This document shows, one piece after another, positions 1 to 12,890 of a DNA stretch of 64,000 nt. The notes beneath the pieces were generated by a model, which was not told the origin of the DNA, made no database searches, and worked only from the letters and a program-made list of their open reading frames with translations. The number at the start of each line of letters is the position of its first letter. The stretch's first letter is position 1. Source of the stretch: Varroa destructor (lineage: Eukaryota; Arthropoda; Arachnida; Mesostigmata; Varroidae); the NCBI RefSeq assembly GCF_002443255.2, contig NW_019211455.1:7101959-7165958 (forward strand), written 5' to 3'. A program made the translations under genes and the position numbers.

Positions 1-3000
1 AATCATTAGTCCACTTCTCTTTTTACATAAATGAGCCTCCAATGTCCTGGATTCAGAGAACCAGATCCCACGAAAGTGGACTGAGCGATAGCTAAGTTAC
101 TACAAAAGAAAGCAGCGAACGTCACAAAGCCACTCATGTTTGCGATGCAAAGCCCACTGCGAACGAAGTGGAAAATTAACAATGATGAATTCTTTTATGG
201 GATAGCGCATTTACATCAGACTCCTTGTACGCCTGGACCCGTTGATGATGCCGTTGAGAATATAAGGATTCTGAAATCTTTCTCCTGCCCACTTTGCCCA
301 CAAAGTCAATGCGCGTAAACAATTACTTGCGCAAGTCGCATAGCACGAAAGCGAGCCTGTACCAGTTAATGATTTAGTCAATAAATATCAACGAAGCAAT
401 CTATTAAGAACGGCAAAAGTGGTATACTTTAGTCTTTGTTTTTTGCTAGAGAGCCGTCATTTAGTGACCATACGAAATAGAAAATATTCAGACATTATTA
501 GACGATTTATTCGTTGACGGGGATCGTTCCCGCGGCCACACGGATCTGGCATATTAAACGTATTGGCTCCTGGCACCAAATTCTCGGATACCGCCATAAT
601 TAACGTCTATAAATATCTAATTGGCGGAGTTTTGATACGTCAGTGTAGCTAACATTGGTGGCCGATGCCGTCCTCTGTGCTTCGAAAGTTAGCCAATAAT
701 GGACGTCCGTGATATATGGCTGAGTTTACTACTTAATGTATCTCAATCAAGTGCGAGTTCGATCATCAGAAATAGAAAATGCGAACGGATCCACATTCAG
801 GGCAAGGTTGCTCGCTTATTTCTAATAGGACATGATAGGGTTTATCTTATCGTAGGCGGGCTGTAGTTTTACACGTTCCTAGAGCTAATATCTTATAACT
901 GATAGGTACAGGAAATAAATGGGTATGTTTAAAATGATTTCTCGGCTATTGTTTTAGCAGAGCGAGGTTTTCATAACGTGGATTTCTCGCTGCTGGTTAT
1001 TGTGTGTTAGTACGATCGTAGGGAAACGACACATCAACGACATGACACTTTAGCGTCCTGCATTACAGCCCCATAGAGCGTATGCGTCCTGATACGGTCT
1101 TGGATTGCGGATTCGATGATGATATTGGTTATGATTACTAATTGTGGCCACGATCAAAGGCAAGGTAACGAGATGTTTGCTTCGCAGCTATGTACAGTCC
1201 ATTGCGATAACTGGTTACGTATGGTTTATTTGTTAAAATAACTAATTTCTCCTCTCATAGGATTTAATTAAGTGTGATCAAATTCACCGTAGTGCAACTT
1301 TGCTTGGGCACGTAGCAGTTGCATCACAGAAACTAGTTTGAATAGGCTTCGTAGGCAATAAAACCATCTGAAGCTGTCTGCTATCATAGGATTTCCACTT
1401 ACTCTGACGCTGTTTCCGCTGATCATAGAACGGTTGGCTATATAAGAGTCGCTGCCTTTTCGTATTTTACTTTCAAAATGAAAGCTACTAGTAAAAAAAA
1501 ATTGGCTGTCACTTGTGCACGCCAGATTATAGTTGAACATTAATAGTACCATACAACATAATATCCACTATTATATATTTTTAGTTTCTTTTTTTTAATT
1601 TTTTTTATTTTGATTTTAGGTGCATGGAACAGTGTGCCTACACGAGTCTATTTCGAGACTGAGGAAGAATCTACTAAATTATAGGGCTTTCAATGCCTAG
1701 GTATTTCGCTATAAGTAACAAAGTACACGTTTGTCACTATACGCACATGTTACTGTAGTTATAATTGTATGCATTAGATTAATTGTCCTTGTTTTTTTTC
1801 CTTTCTAGTTGTCCTAATACGGCATAATGCTTTAAATACTTTAAAATGCTGAATGTGCTTCCTGAACGTATTTCGAAAACTCTGTTTATTCAATAGAATA
1901 AGTAGAAAATAGACACTGACATATTGATATGTTTTTATACAGGTGACATTTAGCACGAGCTAAATTTTTGTCCTGCCTTTTCCGCCTATGTACACATGTG
2001 AGGCAAGCTTGACTTTAAATGGTCGCTTTTACACACATTATTAGATGCCGCATAACCTTGAGCGGAGTAAATAACATTTAGGCTCGTAAATATTAAGTAT
2101 TAAAGGCGAGCGTGTGTTGCCTAGCTCCATGGACCGATAGTATTTCGCTACCAACTCAAGTCCTGCTTTAATTTAAACTAACGCACCTAAATTTTGCTAT
2201 TGATTGGTAGAGTAAGGCTTCTACCACAATGCTGTAGGCAAGTTTGTAGAAAAATATTGTGTGTATGATGACAAATTTGATACAAAAAAATTATACAAAT
2301 AGCATGTAACATCTAGAATAATACCGTTACTTTTCGCTATTGCGAACATGCGGATGAAAGACAAATGTCCGAAAGGAGCGCATGTTAATTATCTATATTT
2401 TTTTTTTAAAGTTTGGGATATCTTGACAATCTCATTAAAAGTTTACGATCGATTTAAAATTAAAAAATAAAATATTTGTAACCTGTTCTGTAATTTTGAT
2501 AAGAAATATAAGAATATCCTTTAGGTTTTATAAATAGCTGTAAAGCTCTTAAAAATTTTTTTGTCAAAAACAAAAAATTGCTTACTCATATTCCCCATAG
2601 AATGCGTAAAAAAGGATCAAAGCGCACTATACATGGTATATCTAATTGCTTTTATTAAAATGACTTAAGGTTTGAAAAGTGCTGAACAAGATTGCCTAAT
2701 CCAAATAGAAAACGCTGATCGTGACCTATCTATAATGTTTTCAGTAAAGTAGTTTAGTAAGCTAAAATTATTCAATGATCCAGCCATTAGGGTCATTTCA
2801 ATAGTTCCATGTTTAACTTATATTTATTTTCAGAATCAGCTTATTGATAAACACTATAATACACATATGGCATGGCCATAATATATAGCCTTGTGCATAT
2901 ATTTGATTTTATACACTGACGATATTTTTTCTAAGTTAAATTTGGCTAACAAAGTATAAACGGCTGAAACTGTAGCGCTTCCAATAGCACTATTTACCGG

Positions 3001-3449
3001 ATCATAATGACCAACTTTGAAGTCCAAGGGTCTTACAAGTAGCCTGTCAGCTACCTGCATAGCAATGCGGTAACGCACCGGGTAGTGTTTTCTCTGCTAC
3101 TATTAGGGATACGTAACAATTTAAGTCTGAATTCGGACGCAGATACGATTTGTTTCATGTTGAGGGCTAGCCATTCGAAGTAATCTCAAATGGTCTCAGC
3201 ACCGGACGTCGTACGCAAACGAAAAAGAACGCAATTCTGCCCGATTTACAACTGCACCGAGGTTTTTTGCATGGGTAATTTGGCTCCGGGGCATAGATTC
3301 TCAACATATGTTGACGTAAGATGCGGTAGCGGTCGTTGCCGGATGAATCGAATATACAGGTTTTTTTTCTGCTAGATTACAATCATGACAGTGAGGATAA
3401 CGTGTCTTTTTCTGCCCTTGCGCTTTTTTTGGCGCTAGCTAGCTACAGC
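1..3449. other. No recognised gene
   Basis: I see no conserved protein, RNA gene or clear repeat here. A minus-strand frame is open for about 90 codons from roughly 3100 down to 2854 (it includes the string LVRPLDFKVGHYD). It has no recognisable domain, and with this AT content a single open frame of that size is weak evidence. The sequence turns A-rich and more GC-rich near 3.2 kb, just before the LINE remnant. Confidence 0.4.
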
Positions 3450-3548
3450 TGCTAGACAGAACTATAAATAGGGACAACGCGCTAGCCTGGACAAGACGTT
3501 TGATCAACATAGATTTGTTTCGGGAAAGGACGCATCATAACTGTGATG

Positions 3549-4860
3549 CCTTCCAAGGGCAAGAAAAAAGAACCAGTAAACATGAGAACTAGAAGCCGCT
3601 CGATGCATTTGGATGCAACTCTAGTACCTCGGGACAGCAAGGAAACAGTCAGCTTTACTGCTACAGCCAACAATAGCTTGTATCCCTGTAAAACAAGAGC
3701 GAAATAACGGAGACAGAAATGCAACGCTAAAACTACTATCCTGGCTAAGCTAATGCGGGGTTTTACCATTGAAAATAGTTCAATTTTTCGATGAAAGATA
3801 TGATTGGTCTATAGGGACATTCAACAGCGGGTTACAGAGCTAAAACAAGAGATTAAGCTGCATAAGCGACGCAACAAGGGAATAACTCTGTGAGAACACG
3901 AGAAGGAAATTGGTACCTAAGATCAGAGAGGGCAACGCTGCGACAAAATCCGAAGTGCAAGACACGCCGTGCGAAGCCAGAGTGTGCTGACACGAAAAAC
4001 ATAGCAAAAGAAAGGCCTTTTCGAACCCGCATAGCTAGAAAAAGCAACTCGGTGGAACAACATCCCAGTTCAGTTCCACGAACCGAATGGTGAATTCATG
4101 GGTGATGTAAACAAGATCACTGTTCATGTAAGACAGGAAACAAATAAGAATAAATTTTCGGTTTAGCAGGTCCTGGTTACTCTTTGCCTACCAAACAAAA
4201 AGTCAGGGCTAATAGACTCTAACTTTATTAAAAAGTTTTAGAAGCGGTCATAACATGCAAGACAGTAGGTTTAAAGAGGAATATCTTACCTTGCCACAGG
4301 AAAAAACAAATCTGAAAAAAATTGGATTAAGTTGTCAGGTAGCTTGAATTGAGACTATCTGATATAACAAGCAAACGTAACAGGAACTCTAATCGAGTCG
4401 AAAAATACGGCTGGCGTAGTATAGTAAAGAATAAACAATAAAGGTATGATTCTACTCAAAAATGAAAAGGCAGTTTTTACGCGGAAGGTATGTCCTACCC
4501 AATATAATGTCACACTGGAGAAAACCTAGCAGCTCAAAAACGGAGACATACGATTGACTATGGTATTGGTACCTTGGCAGGGCTGATTCGAATTTCGGAC
4601 CGCAACCGCAGCCGAGGGGATTGTTGAATCTGAAACGACTACCCATATGCTAGGTTTCACATTAATCCTCGAAGTGGGTTTCACTTCCATGTTACCTAAA
4701 ATGGCAAAGAATTGGGTACGCGGCCAGAAACTGCCAAAATTAAGCTAGGGGAAAAAGAATGCTACAAATGCGGCACCCTTGTTCACGTGGAAGAAGGCTT
4801 CGACGCTACACTGAAATACTGTAGGTGGCACGCAGCAATCTCGATAGTCTGTCTTTTGCT
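3549..4860 (+). pseudogene. LINE ORF1 (gag-like) remnant
   Basis: This is the probable ORF1 of the LINE. An ATG at 3549 opens a Lys/Arg-rich frame (MPSKGKKKEP) that stops after about 50 codons. Further basic, coiled-coil-like pieces follow in shifted frames near 3830 and 3890-4090. At 4760-4801 the frame reads CYKCGTLVHVEEGF. That matches the C-x2-C-x4-H spacing of a CCHC zinc knuckle, but the last Cys is replaced by Phe, and a second degraded Cys/His cluster follows (YCRWH). ORF1 proteins of this group bind the element RNA through such knuckles. The boundaries are approximate. Confidence 0.5.
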
Positions 4861-5099
4861 TGGAGCGGGATAAAAGAAAGTAGGCGCGTGCAAATCGCAC
4901 GCGTCTTTAGCACCAGCTAGAGAATCGCAGAAAGGTGCAAGGATTGCTATTACAGAAGAAAAACGCGATTAGAAGACTATCACGCGAAACCTAGATGGAT
5001 GAATATGGCTACGCGGTTTCGTTTAGCCACACAAGTAGCAACTGCGTAAACAGGCCTGGCCTTGTAAATCAACGAACGCGGAAAGCTAGCAATAATAAT

Positions 5100-7110
5100 A
5101 GTTCAATTTGATGTTATACAGCTTATTTATAATCAAAGCAAAGCTGCTGATGCCCTGTTTCACGCCACAGCTACTAGACGCCATGTCGTTTATGAGTAAA
5201 TGAAACACAACGCCAAGCTTAGAGAAAAACGAATGGGCAATGGTGTGTTGCAGTTAGCGGGCCGACTGTGGTGCTGCAGACAGGATCTAGCATGGGCTCC
5301 TTATGGGTAGAGTGCAAAATTCTCATTGCTATTTTTCAGCAAAGTAAACATAGATCTTACGTGGACGCAAGAGTCTGCTCTTCTCTATTTGCTAACCAGG
5401 TAGCACGATGCCGAACTTTGAACGAAGAAGAGATTGTCAGAGTCACTACACTGAGTGCGAAGCAGACGAAGCCAAAAGTCCTTAGGTGATTGTCACGACT
5501 CAAGATACGAAATGATGACGCGCTCAAGACGGAGCACTCAAGAATGCACTAAGGTATCTAAAATTCGTTCCCAGTCTACAGACCCTTACCGCGCGAAGTT
5601 GTGAAAAAGCCGATTTACCCCGTGGCCCGCAATACTGGTAGAACGAGGAAATAAACCTAGGTCAACAGAAATATACTAGAACACGCCAAAAGCTGATGCA
5701 AGCAGAGGCATGGAAGAGCTCCTGCGATGAGCTAGCTTCTTTAATGGCAACACTTAAAAGATGCAACGCGGTTCTGAAGCCTGCGATGAACAGGAGTAAG
5801 GAGACATGCTGGGAACAGTTTCTGGAGACAACCGACAGAGCCCATTGGGCGACCCTGTTCAAGATGATTCGTGAAGAGATTAAGACTAAAAATAACGTTG
5901 TTCTCTTCAACAAAGCAAGAGGAAAAATAATGAAAAAGTTATTTTCTAGTTGCCAAGGCTTTAATAGATCGATTGGTGTACAAGTATCAACGTTGTTTGA
6001 ACGCATTCTGTGTGTGCCGGTACATGCGTATATGACAGCAAAAGAAAAAACTATGCCAGACAAGGCATTGACCCTTGACAGCATTCCAGCATTGTGGAGT
6101 TTCTTTTTAGGAAACTTATCAAAGTTGCCGCGAGAGTTTTGAAAAAAAGAGTTTTCTTTTTCGAGACCTGCGAACTTGATAGCGGTTGCTGATGACTTGA
6201 CTACCACAGTAAGGGCACTCAGATCAGAACTATTCGAAAGCAGGTGTAACGAAAAGTTGAGGCATGTTTATAAATGGATGGTAGATACCAGCCTGATCTG
6301 AGCCCCAGGCAAGGGCATGGGATTCTTACTGGTTGGAAGGGAAAAATGCAGGTGGAATATTTTTTTTTGAACGGCAGGAAATGAAAATGGTGAGGACGAC
6401 TAAATGCCTTAGATTAAAGGACGGAGAGCATTCTCATACCCGACAGGCAACGGCAAAGGCGACTGGGATTACTGGAGATTTCGGCAGAATGTCAACTGTT
6501 GAATCCAATGCCTTATTCAGAGCTCCAGCTTTGTTTACACTGGTGTCAACGATAGCAGGGATCACGGCGTTACTGCAGGAAGCCAGGGATATGCCTGCAC
6601 TTGTATCATTCAGGCGTACATGACTCTACTTCCTTTGTCTCGGTCTTAGCAGGAACGGGACCTCAAGGTTAACGTACGAAAAAACCCTATTTGTAGTCCA
6701 TGCAATCATCATTGTCTGGCTAGCGAAGTAAAAGGCAACTGCGCAAAAGCCCGGAACCGCGATTTAGGACGTCATTCCGACGATGGCACACTGGGTTGAC
6801 AGGCCCGAAAGGAAACTCAGATACAATATGACGCGGCTCCTCATGGGACATGGAAATTTCTATAATCGCCTACACAGAATAGGAAAGATAACTTGACAAA
6901 GATGCGTACGCTCTTCGGTGGAATGACCTGCCCGTCACACGTGGCCGGACCTCCAAACGAAAGCTTACTGAAGCGAGGGGCGTCGGTCTCCGTGGCTTAG
7001 CTCGCTACGTCTGCGACACAATGCTGAGCGATGGCACTGAGAACAATTGTCCGACAGAAATGTATCGACTAAAGGCTACAGAAAAATATGATGGAGTAAC
7101 TAACTAATTG
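5100..7110 (+). pseudogene. LINE ORF2 (endonuclease-reverse transcriptase) remnant
   Basis: Fragments in order: SKAADALFHATATRR near 5140, which resembles the N-terminal SKAAxDLL motif of R1-type endonucleases; SKETCWEQFLETTDRAHW near 5790, the conserved linker before the RT; and a degraded KAPGPDGIP box near 6050 (PDKALTLDSIP). Next come VADDL at about 6185, standing for the catalytic (Y/F)ADD; RQATAKAT and FRAPALF in the thumb at about 6440-6540; and the C-terminal WVDRPERKLRYN, LLMGHGNF and LHRIGK at 6785-6890, followed by a broken Cys/His cluster. Stops, frameshifts and the loss of most of the RT palm show that it is inactive. The intact family protein would be about 1000 residues. Confidence 0.7.
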
Positions 7111-7439
7111 GCCGACGGTAAGTCCAACACTAGCATGAGAATGAGGAGCACAGGGAGAATATGCAGGACGGTGCTACACAGCCGGGTACGTTAGAAAAAA
7201 TGTGGGTAGGGCTTTTTACGAGATTACCGCGGCTGACAGGGCGTGGAATCCCACAGAAGGATGAATCGGGACGCGACTAATGAATTTACAAGTCCACTAG
7301 CCATCCCCACAATATTTTTATTTGAAGCAATATTTGAACCAGTCTCGAACCAGAGCTCAAATGTACAGAGTCCAGGATTAAGTGAGCGAGAGCTCGACAG
7401 CACTAAGCGAATACCTCGGCAATGAAATGGAGTCGGCAT

Positions 7440-10400
7440 AATGCATTAGCCCTCAACCCCCTTGGAAAATCAGGTGTTGTTTTGTGTTTAATTATTAAAA
7501 ATAAAAGCTACAGATTGAAAGATTAAGAAGAAGACGGATGTAAGTAAAAGTAGTATGCGGGTGTCACGTAGGTATTTCGTGAGAAATTTTACAACAAACC
7601 TGTGAAGCATACATCGTCAGCGAGTAGGTGGCTAGGTGTTTTAGATCTATTTTTATGTATTAAAAAATTAGGTAAAAAGGTTATGAATTGTGATTTAAGC
7701 AATGAGTAAATAAGGGGTTCATATGTAAAGAATACGCAAATCGAGACGCGTGACTATAAGGGACGTTGAGGCAATGTTGAACAGAATGGAATAGCTTTAG
7801 ATATCAAGGTTACAAATATAAATAAATGGGCGAGAGCTCCACAGTGATATATTTTAGTAATAATAAAAAAAAATAAGATAACAAGGAGCCAAATTATTCT
7901 ATGAAGAAATTGGTGTTAACACTATGACTCTACTTTACGATAAATGGTTATCATTCCGCGAGAATCTCTAAATGTCTTGTGATTCAAAGTTTAATTGAAG
8001 TCTTCGTATATTTAGAATCATAACGGTGCAGTGGCTAAAGAAGGGCATAGCAGCTTCAGGAATGTACTGCAAAAGTGGGACTGATTATATAGAATTGTGT
8101 ATCGCTTCATAGAATTACTAGCAGCCAAAAATTGCATCTATGCAAAAATTAATAGCAGTCAAAAACAAGATGTTGTTTATTAACTTCCAAAAACATTTTT
8201 TATTGCTAAGAATAAAGAAGTAGATAAAACGTTTTGGAAGTGACAGGGTAGGAACACTATTAGCACAAGCGCAGTACATCAATCGCTTTTACGAACGGTG
8301 GAAATATCCTTTGTTTTTTTCTTCAGTATAATCATACTGCAGTCCAATAACGACGATCTCCTATATCACAAACTGTGCATTATTCAATTGATATAAAATT
8401 ATGCACAGGGAACATAAGGGAACTGATACATCCGTTTAATGAAGCTGTCATAATTAAACGGGTTTTTTCATGCCTTCAAATAACTGCCATGTAGTTTAGT
8501 AAGTAATTATTAAGTTTCTAATGCGCTTACATAAATATTCTATTTCGTCTCCGTACTATATCTTTAATTAGGATCTTTTTTGGCGCGATTATATTCCTCA
8601 CGTTGAATCAAAATTGAAAAAACTTCAAAATAGAAAAACGTAAATATACTGCTTTATTAAAAAGGCATGCTTTATTAAATGCTTGATTAAAACAACAAGG
8701 GGTGTCCAACGTCTATGCGAGTGTCTGTACTTGCTTAACGTAAACTTCTGCAGATACGTCGCCATGAACGGCCCGTTGTATTTGCCGACCGGCCTGCCAT
8801 TAGCCTCTCTAGTGAATGATAAGAATTGGGACAGATTTTTTGTCTCCACCTTCTTCAAACACAGCCACACCCTACCTATTCGTTAAATTTATTCTCGATT
8901 TGTAAGATTCGATGATCTGTAAGATGAATGCGTTCTAACGTACACCATTAAGGGATTATTATCAAGGTTTATTCCTTTTAATTTCGTGAGACAACAACTA
9001 GAAACAATTACAGTTGTTTGTAAATGGATATAGGATAAATTTGTTTCATCGAAACAAACGATCATTATTTTATCATTGGAATATTCGTACTACATTTGCT
9101 TTTATAATTGTATAGCGAAACGTGATTCGAGGGTGTATGCTTTTTCTCCAAATTCGTTGTGTGTTTAATATGGACCATAGGATTTAAGCAATCGTCTAAA
9201 GTTTTGCCTTCGATTCGTCGCGTCAATGATCACTTGACCGGTCCAGATTAACCGGATAGCTTGTCGATAAGTTTACCTTCGGTTAGAGGAACCTTAAGAT
9301 TGTTAATTAATTAATTGCAATGCCTCCTGAATAGGCCCACGTCTCAACCTTAACTTTTATATTAGGCGTATAGTTTGAGACAATCGCAAAGTAAATTTTA
9401 TAGAATTTTAAGTTAATTTATTGTGCATTCGGTAAAAGCACTACAAAGCTATATTCTATAGAATTTGGTTTATTTTTTCGATGACAGTATAGCGTAAGAC
9501 GTTTAAGAATGTACCCCTCAACCTAGTTGCAATATATACCTCTATATATATACCTCTATATTATATATAGGCTAATGAGGACAATTGACTGAGCACCTTA
9601 TTTACACAATTTGGTCAGTCTAGTAAATACAGAAATGCCGAACTGTCGTTCGTTAACGGTATTGCTAGCAACATTTGTATTGTTACTAATAAATAAATAA
9701 ATACTCAATGAAATGTTTACCTTTCATTGTTGAACCGTCGACAACTGTTGCATTGCGCGCCTGAAATTATAGCAGCCTCAATGATAATGGCGGGGAAACT
9801 TTCGATCGACGAATTACGCATAAGATGCCTAAGCTTATTACTTGTTCAAGAGTTAAATATAAGTAAAGGAAAACATTGAATGTCTCGAGTGAGTAAGTTG
9901 CGGAGCACATCTATTCTCAAGTCACCGTTTTTGATTCCCATAAGATTATGCGGCTTTGCACTGTTATAAATTATACCAATGAGATGTTTATAAACGTATA
10001 TATATATACAAGGAAACAATTACGCAAAAAAAGGACGTTAATAATCGCAGGAGCCAATGCGCATGCGGGTTCCCTTTGGAAAATTTTTAGTTAATTGAAT
10101 AACACTGATCTCAACGCGAACAACATCGACCTCTAACTCTTCAACGTTTTAGAGGACGATACACAGCCACGCTATTTGAAAGTATATTCTGCAGTCAAGC
10201 TGTGAGTGATTAGTACAACTGAAAGTAGTTTGTAAAATACTAATGTATAAAAAAAAAATCCCGCTAGTAAGACAACAGTGCCGGCTGACATTTCCGATTT
10301 TGGTAAATGCCAACTTGGAGATGTTTAAAAGGTGCAGACTGCGTTCGTCTTAGCCAGCTGTGTTTGATTCATGGAACGGTTGTACGTACAACTCTGAAAC

Positions 10401-12710
10401 GCTTCCGTCAAGAATTCAGGTTAGTGACATTACTTGTTCTGAAAACAAAATCGATTTCATAGAGCATCAGCGGCTTCTACTGGCAGATCATATTCTTTTT
10501 ATTACCTTTAAAGGCAACCTATTGTCAATTTAACAGCCAACAGGGCCAGTTCAGGCCAAATGCCGGGCTTATGAAATTTTTGCTACAGTTACTTTTGCCC
10601 TTTTTACTAGATTTTTTTCTCGCTAAAGTATCACATATTAACTGTTTTGTGGCCCCTATTAGGTAATGCTTGTCAACTTAATAGTTGGACCACACAAGGA
10701 CTTTGCATTACAATGGTTACATCGATTTCTGAGTTCGTTGATCTCGGGAATAGTTAGAGTTGACGCCGTAAAATTTCGCTCAAACGGACTAGAGATGCGC
10801 GTATAATTCTCTATAATCAGTGTAACCTTTGTAGATTTATGTACCAAACGTATGCGTGTTATAATTCGCTAAGTTTACGGAATAGTTACCGAATATAGCT
10901 CAAATGTTGTTCTAGAATAACTAAATCGGATTTTCTGTTGGACATTTTGAGCCAAGCACTAACGCGGTGGCTAGCTTCAAATTCTCATACGATTTTTCAA
11001 CAGTAGTAGTAAGAGTTCCGCAGTGGTAATAGTTAATTCAACCCTCTAACTTGTGCTATGCCGCCGCAGCAGCCAGATAACTTCAGTGAAAATCCGCTAT
11101 TTATTCAAATTCAAGACTCAATTGTTATTTAACTATAACAAAACTTGAGTATAATATAAATAATAATCAAGTTAAAAGTCGGTTCCATGATACCCGTTAC
11201 GAAAGGCAGCCTACTGCGTTTAGACTTTAAGAAACCATATTCTATGTGAGCGAAGCTTTTAATGCTGCTAAGATCCAGCAGAACGTAGTCTCCAGATCTC
11301 TCCCTGAACAATTTCATATCGCAGACTCGTGTAGAGTAAATATCGTTCATTGACTTGCGTTTATCGATTGTCCAGGTTATGAGCCACTGTTTTGCCTTTC
11401 GCTCACTCACGCTGATGCAAGACACAAGACTGGGTATGTCTAACAGTTCAGGTAAAAATGTAGCTTGCACGGCGGCTCTATCGAAACCGACTGAGAATCA
11501 AAAGAGTCGGACAACCTTCTTCCTTTTGCTGAGAAGTAGCGGAACGGAACGTACCGGCATACACTGTTATCGTCGACTCATTGCTACCACGCTGCGAGGG
11601 CGCTGTAGGCATGCTGTGGGTATCTGAAAGCGAACGCATAGGAAACGAATGAGCTTTAAGATCTTTTTCGTTTGATTATAACGGGGTTATAAAGTTAGTT
11701 TCTAACTTCTTTCCCATAAGTCCTGAGTTACTTTAGTCTAGGGCATTTCTGCATCGATGCTATTATTAGTATCTATAAAAGCCCAATGATCGTGTGATGC
11801 TTCATCATTGGTTTTTCTCAAAAACAAGATAATTTTTCTAAAGCACGAATTTTCTAATACAGTCAAGTGATAAACACTACCTTCTTTCCCTTAAATCAAA
11901 TCTGTAGAGGTTTTAATATTTTCGAGATGGAATATTGAATAAAAAAAATTAAAGCTCCCAATAATCAATTAGTCTATTGAAACTGAGCCAACAACGTCTT
12001 CTGTTTAGCCATAAACGCTTCATAGACACTATGTGTGTGAAAACGGTATTACTACACATATATGATTCGTATGTAGACCTGGATTTATCCTTCATCGGGA
12101 AAAAACGGTACCGTCAGTCGTATTAGTGAGGCGACCGCCCAGAACTCGTTGAAGCACGAAGTTACAACATTACATAACAAACATTTGTAAGTAACAAATT
12201 GCAGTACTTACACAAACGTATGTCGCTTGGTTTATAAAAACCTTTAATTCAACAAAGCACATGGTGAGAGCGCGTATGCTCAAATCAAGTCCTGATTTGT
12301 CATGCGACTTCAATCTACCTTCACACCTCATTGATTGACCACCGCTATCATTTTTTCATCCTTTCTGATTTCTCTGATTACTGGTCATATGACATTCGTA
12401 TTAACCTGCTAGGTAGGCGAGGAGGCGTAAACAAACAAATACGCCTAGCGCCTGCTAGGCCTGCACTTACTGAAAAGTTTTTATCCAACCGTGTGCTGCC
12501 AGATTAGGAACGTTAAGTCTATTTGATAATATCTATTTACCATATACTGCAGCTGGTGCCATTCCAGGCTAAATATCGAAAAGATTTATCCTAAATAAAT
12601 TTTTTATAATAAAGTTTCTGAGGATTCTCTGGCAAAATAGCTGCGCTTAGTGCATTTTGTGCCTTGGCCAATGTCATCTGGGTTCATCGCACGTAGTCCG
12701 CTGAAAGAAG
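7440..12710. other. Long stretch without a recognised gene
   Basis: There is no conserved domain, tRNA or clear transposon here. Two short open pieces have reasonable splice borders but no homology that I recognise: plus 8753-8886 after a CTGCAG, and plus about 10340-10417 ending CAG|GTTAGT. A CpG-richer patch at 9720-9900 holds an ATG with a 33-codon frame. All of these are compatible with chance. An imperfect AT tandem (TATACCTCTATA-like units) lies at about 9531-9571. A weak two-exon candidate at 11129-11612 is listed separately. Confidence 0.35.
11129..11612 (-). CDS. Candidate two-exon gene, function unknown
   Basis: On the minus strand an ATG at 11612 opens 19 codons that end in GCCG|GTACGT (exon 11555-11612). 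After a 64-bp intron with a TTGATTCTCAG acceptor, the frame runs on to a stop at 11129 (exon 11129-11490). The phases match and the joined product is 139 residues. It begins MPTAPSQRGSNESTIT and continues through FLPELLDIPSLV and a basic stretch. I recognise no domain. The intron is much shorter than the others in this window. An overlapping plus-strand frame (11355-11627) is also open, so the strand is not certain. Confidence 0.22.
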
Positions 12711-12713
12711 GTT

Positions 12714-12890
12714 TAAAAAAACCTTGTAAGTACTTCAAGCCTTGAATTCATATGGCTGTTAAAAACGCTTTTAGATCTATATTTTATAGGGTTTTATATA
12801 TATATATATATATATACATCTTGGCACCTAAGCGTTTTTAACTGCCATATGAATTCAAGCCTTGAAGTACTTACAAGGTTTTCTTTTTTT
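12714..12890. repeat. Long near-perfect inverted repeat with (TA)n loop
   Basis: The left arm is 12714-12772 and the right arm about 12828-12890. Over about 55 bp the reverse complement of one arm matches the other except for a few single-base differences and short indels. The shared core includes CTTGTAAGTACTTCAAG and TTGAATTCATATGG. The loop of about 55 bp contains a (TA)n run. The transcript of either strand would fold into one long stem-loop. The arms are so alike that the structure is either young or maintained by selection or gene conversion. It could be a foldback/MITE element or a small-RNA hairpin precursor. I found no second copy in the window. Confidence 0.85.

Larger units (their letters stand above)
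3480..7120 (+). mobile_element. Decayed R1-like non-LTR retrotransposon (LINE)
   Basis: The plus strand carries, in the right order, fragments of a two-ORF LINE of the R1/I/Jockey group. These are a gag-like ORF1 with a degenerate zinc knuckle (about 4760), the start of an APE-type endonuclease (about 5100-5190), the linker and start of the reverse transcriptase (about 5690-6140), an ADD catalytic core (about 6185), the thumb (about 6390-6620) and the C-terminal region (about 6780-6960). Every part has stops and frame changes, so the copy is dead. Most of the palm and fingers between the early RT motif and the ADD box is missing: only about 45 bp separate them. No poly(A) tail, target-site duplication or flanking rDNA is visible. 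The clade rests on spacing and motif resemblance read by eye. Confidence 0.75.

Noticed and set aside
5662..6207. 181-codon minus-strand ORF, the longest in the left third of the window after the real genes
   Set aside because: It is the antisense shadow of the LINE ORF2 remnant. The plus strand carries the recognisable retrotransposon motifs.
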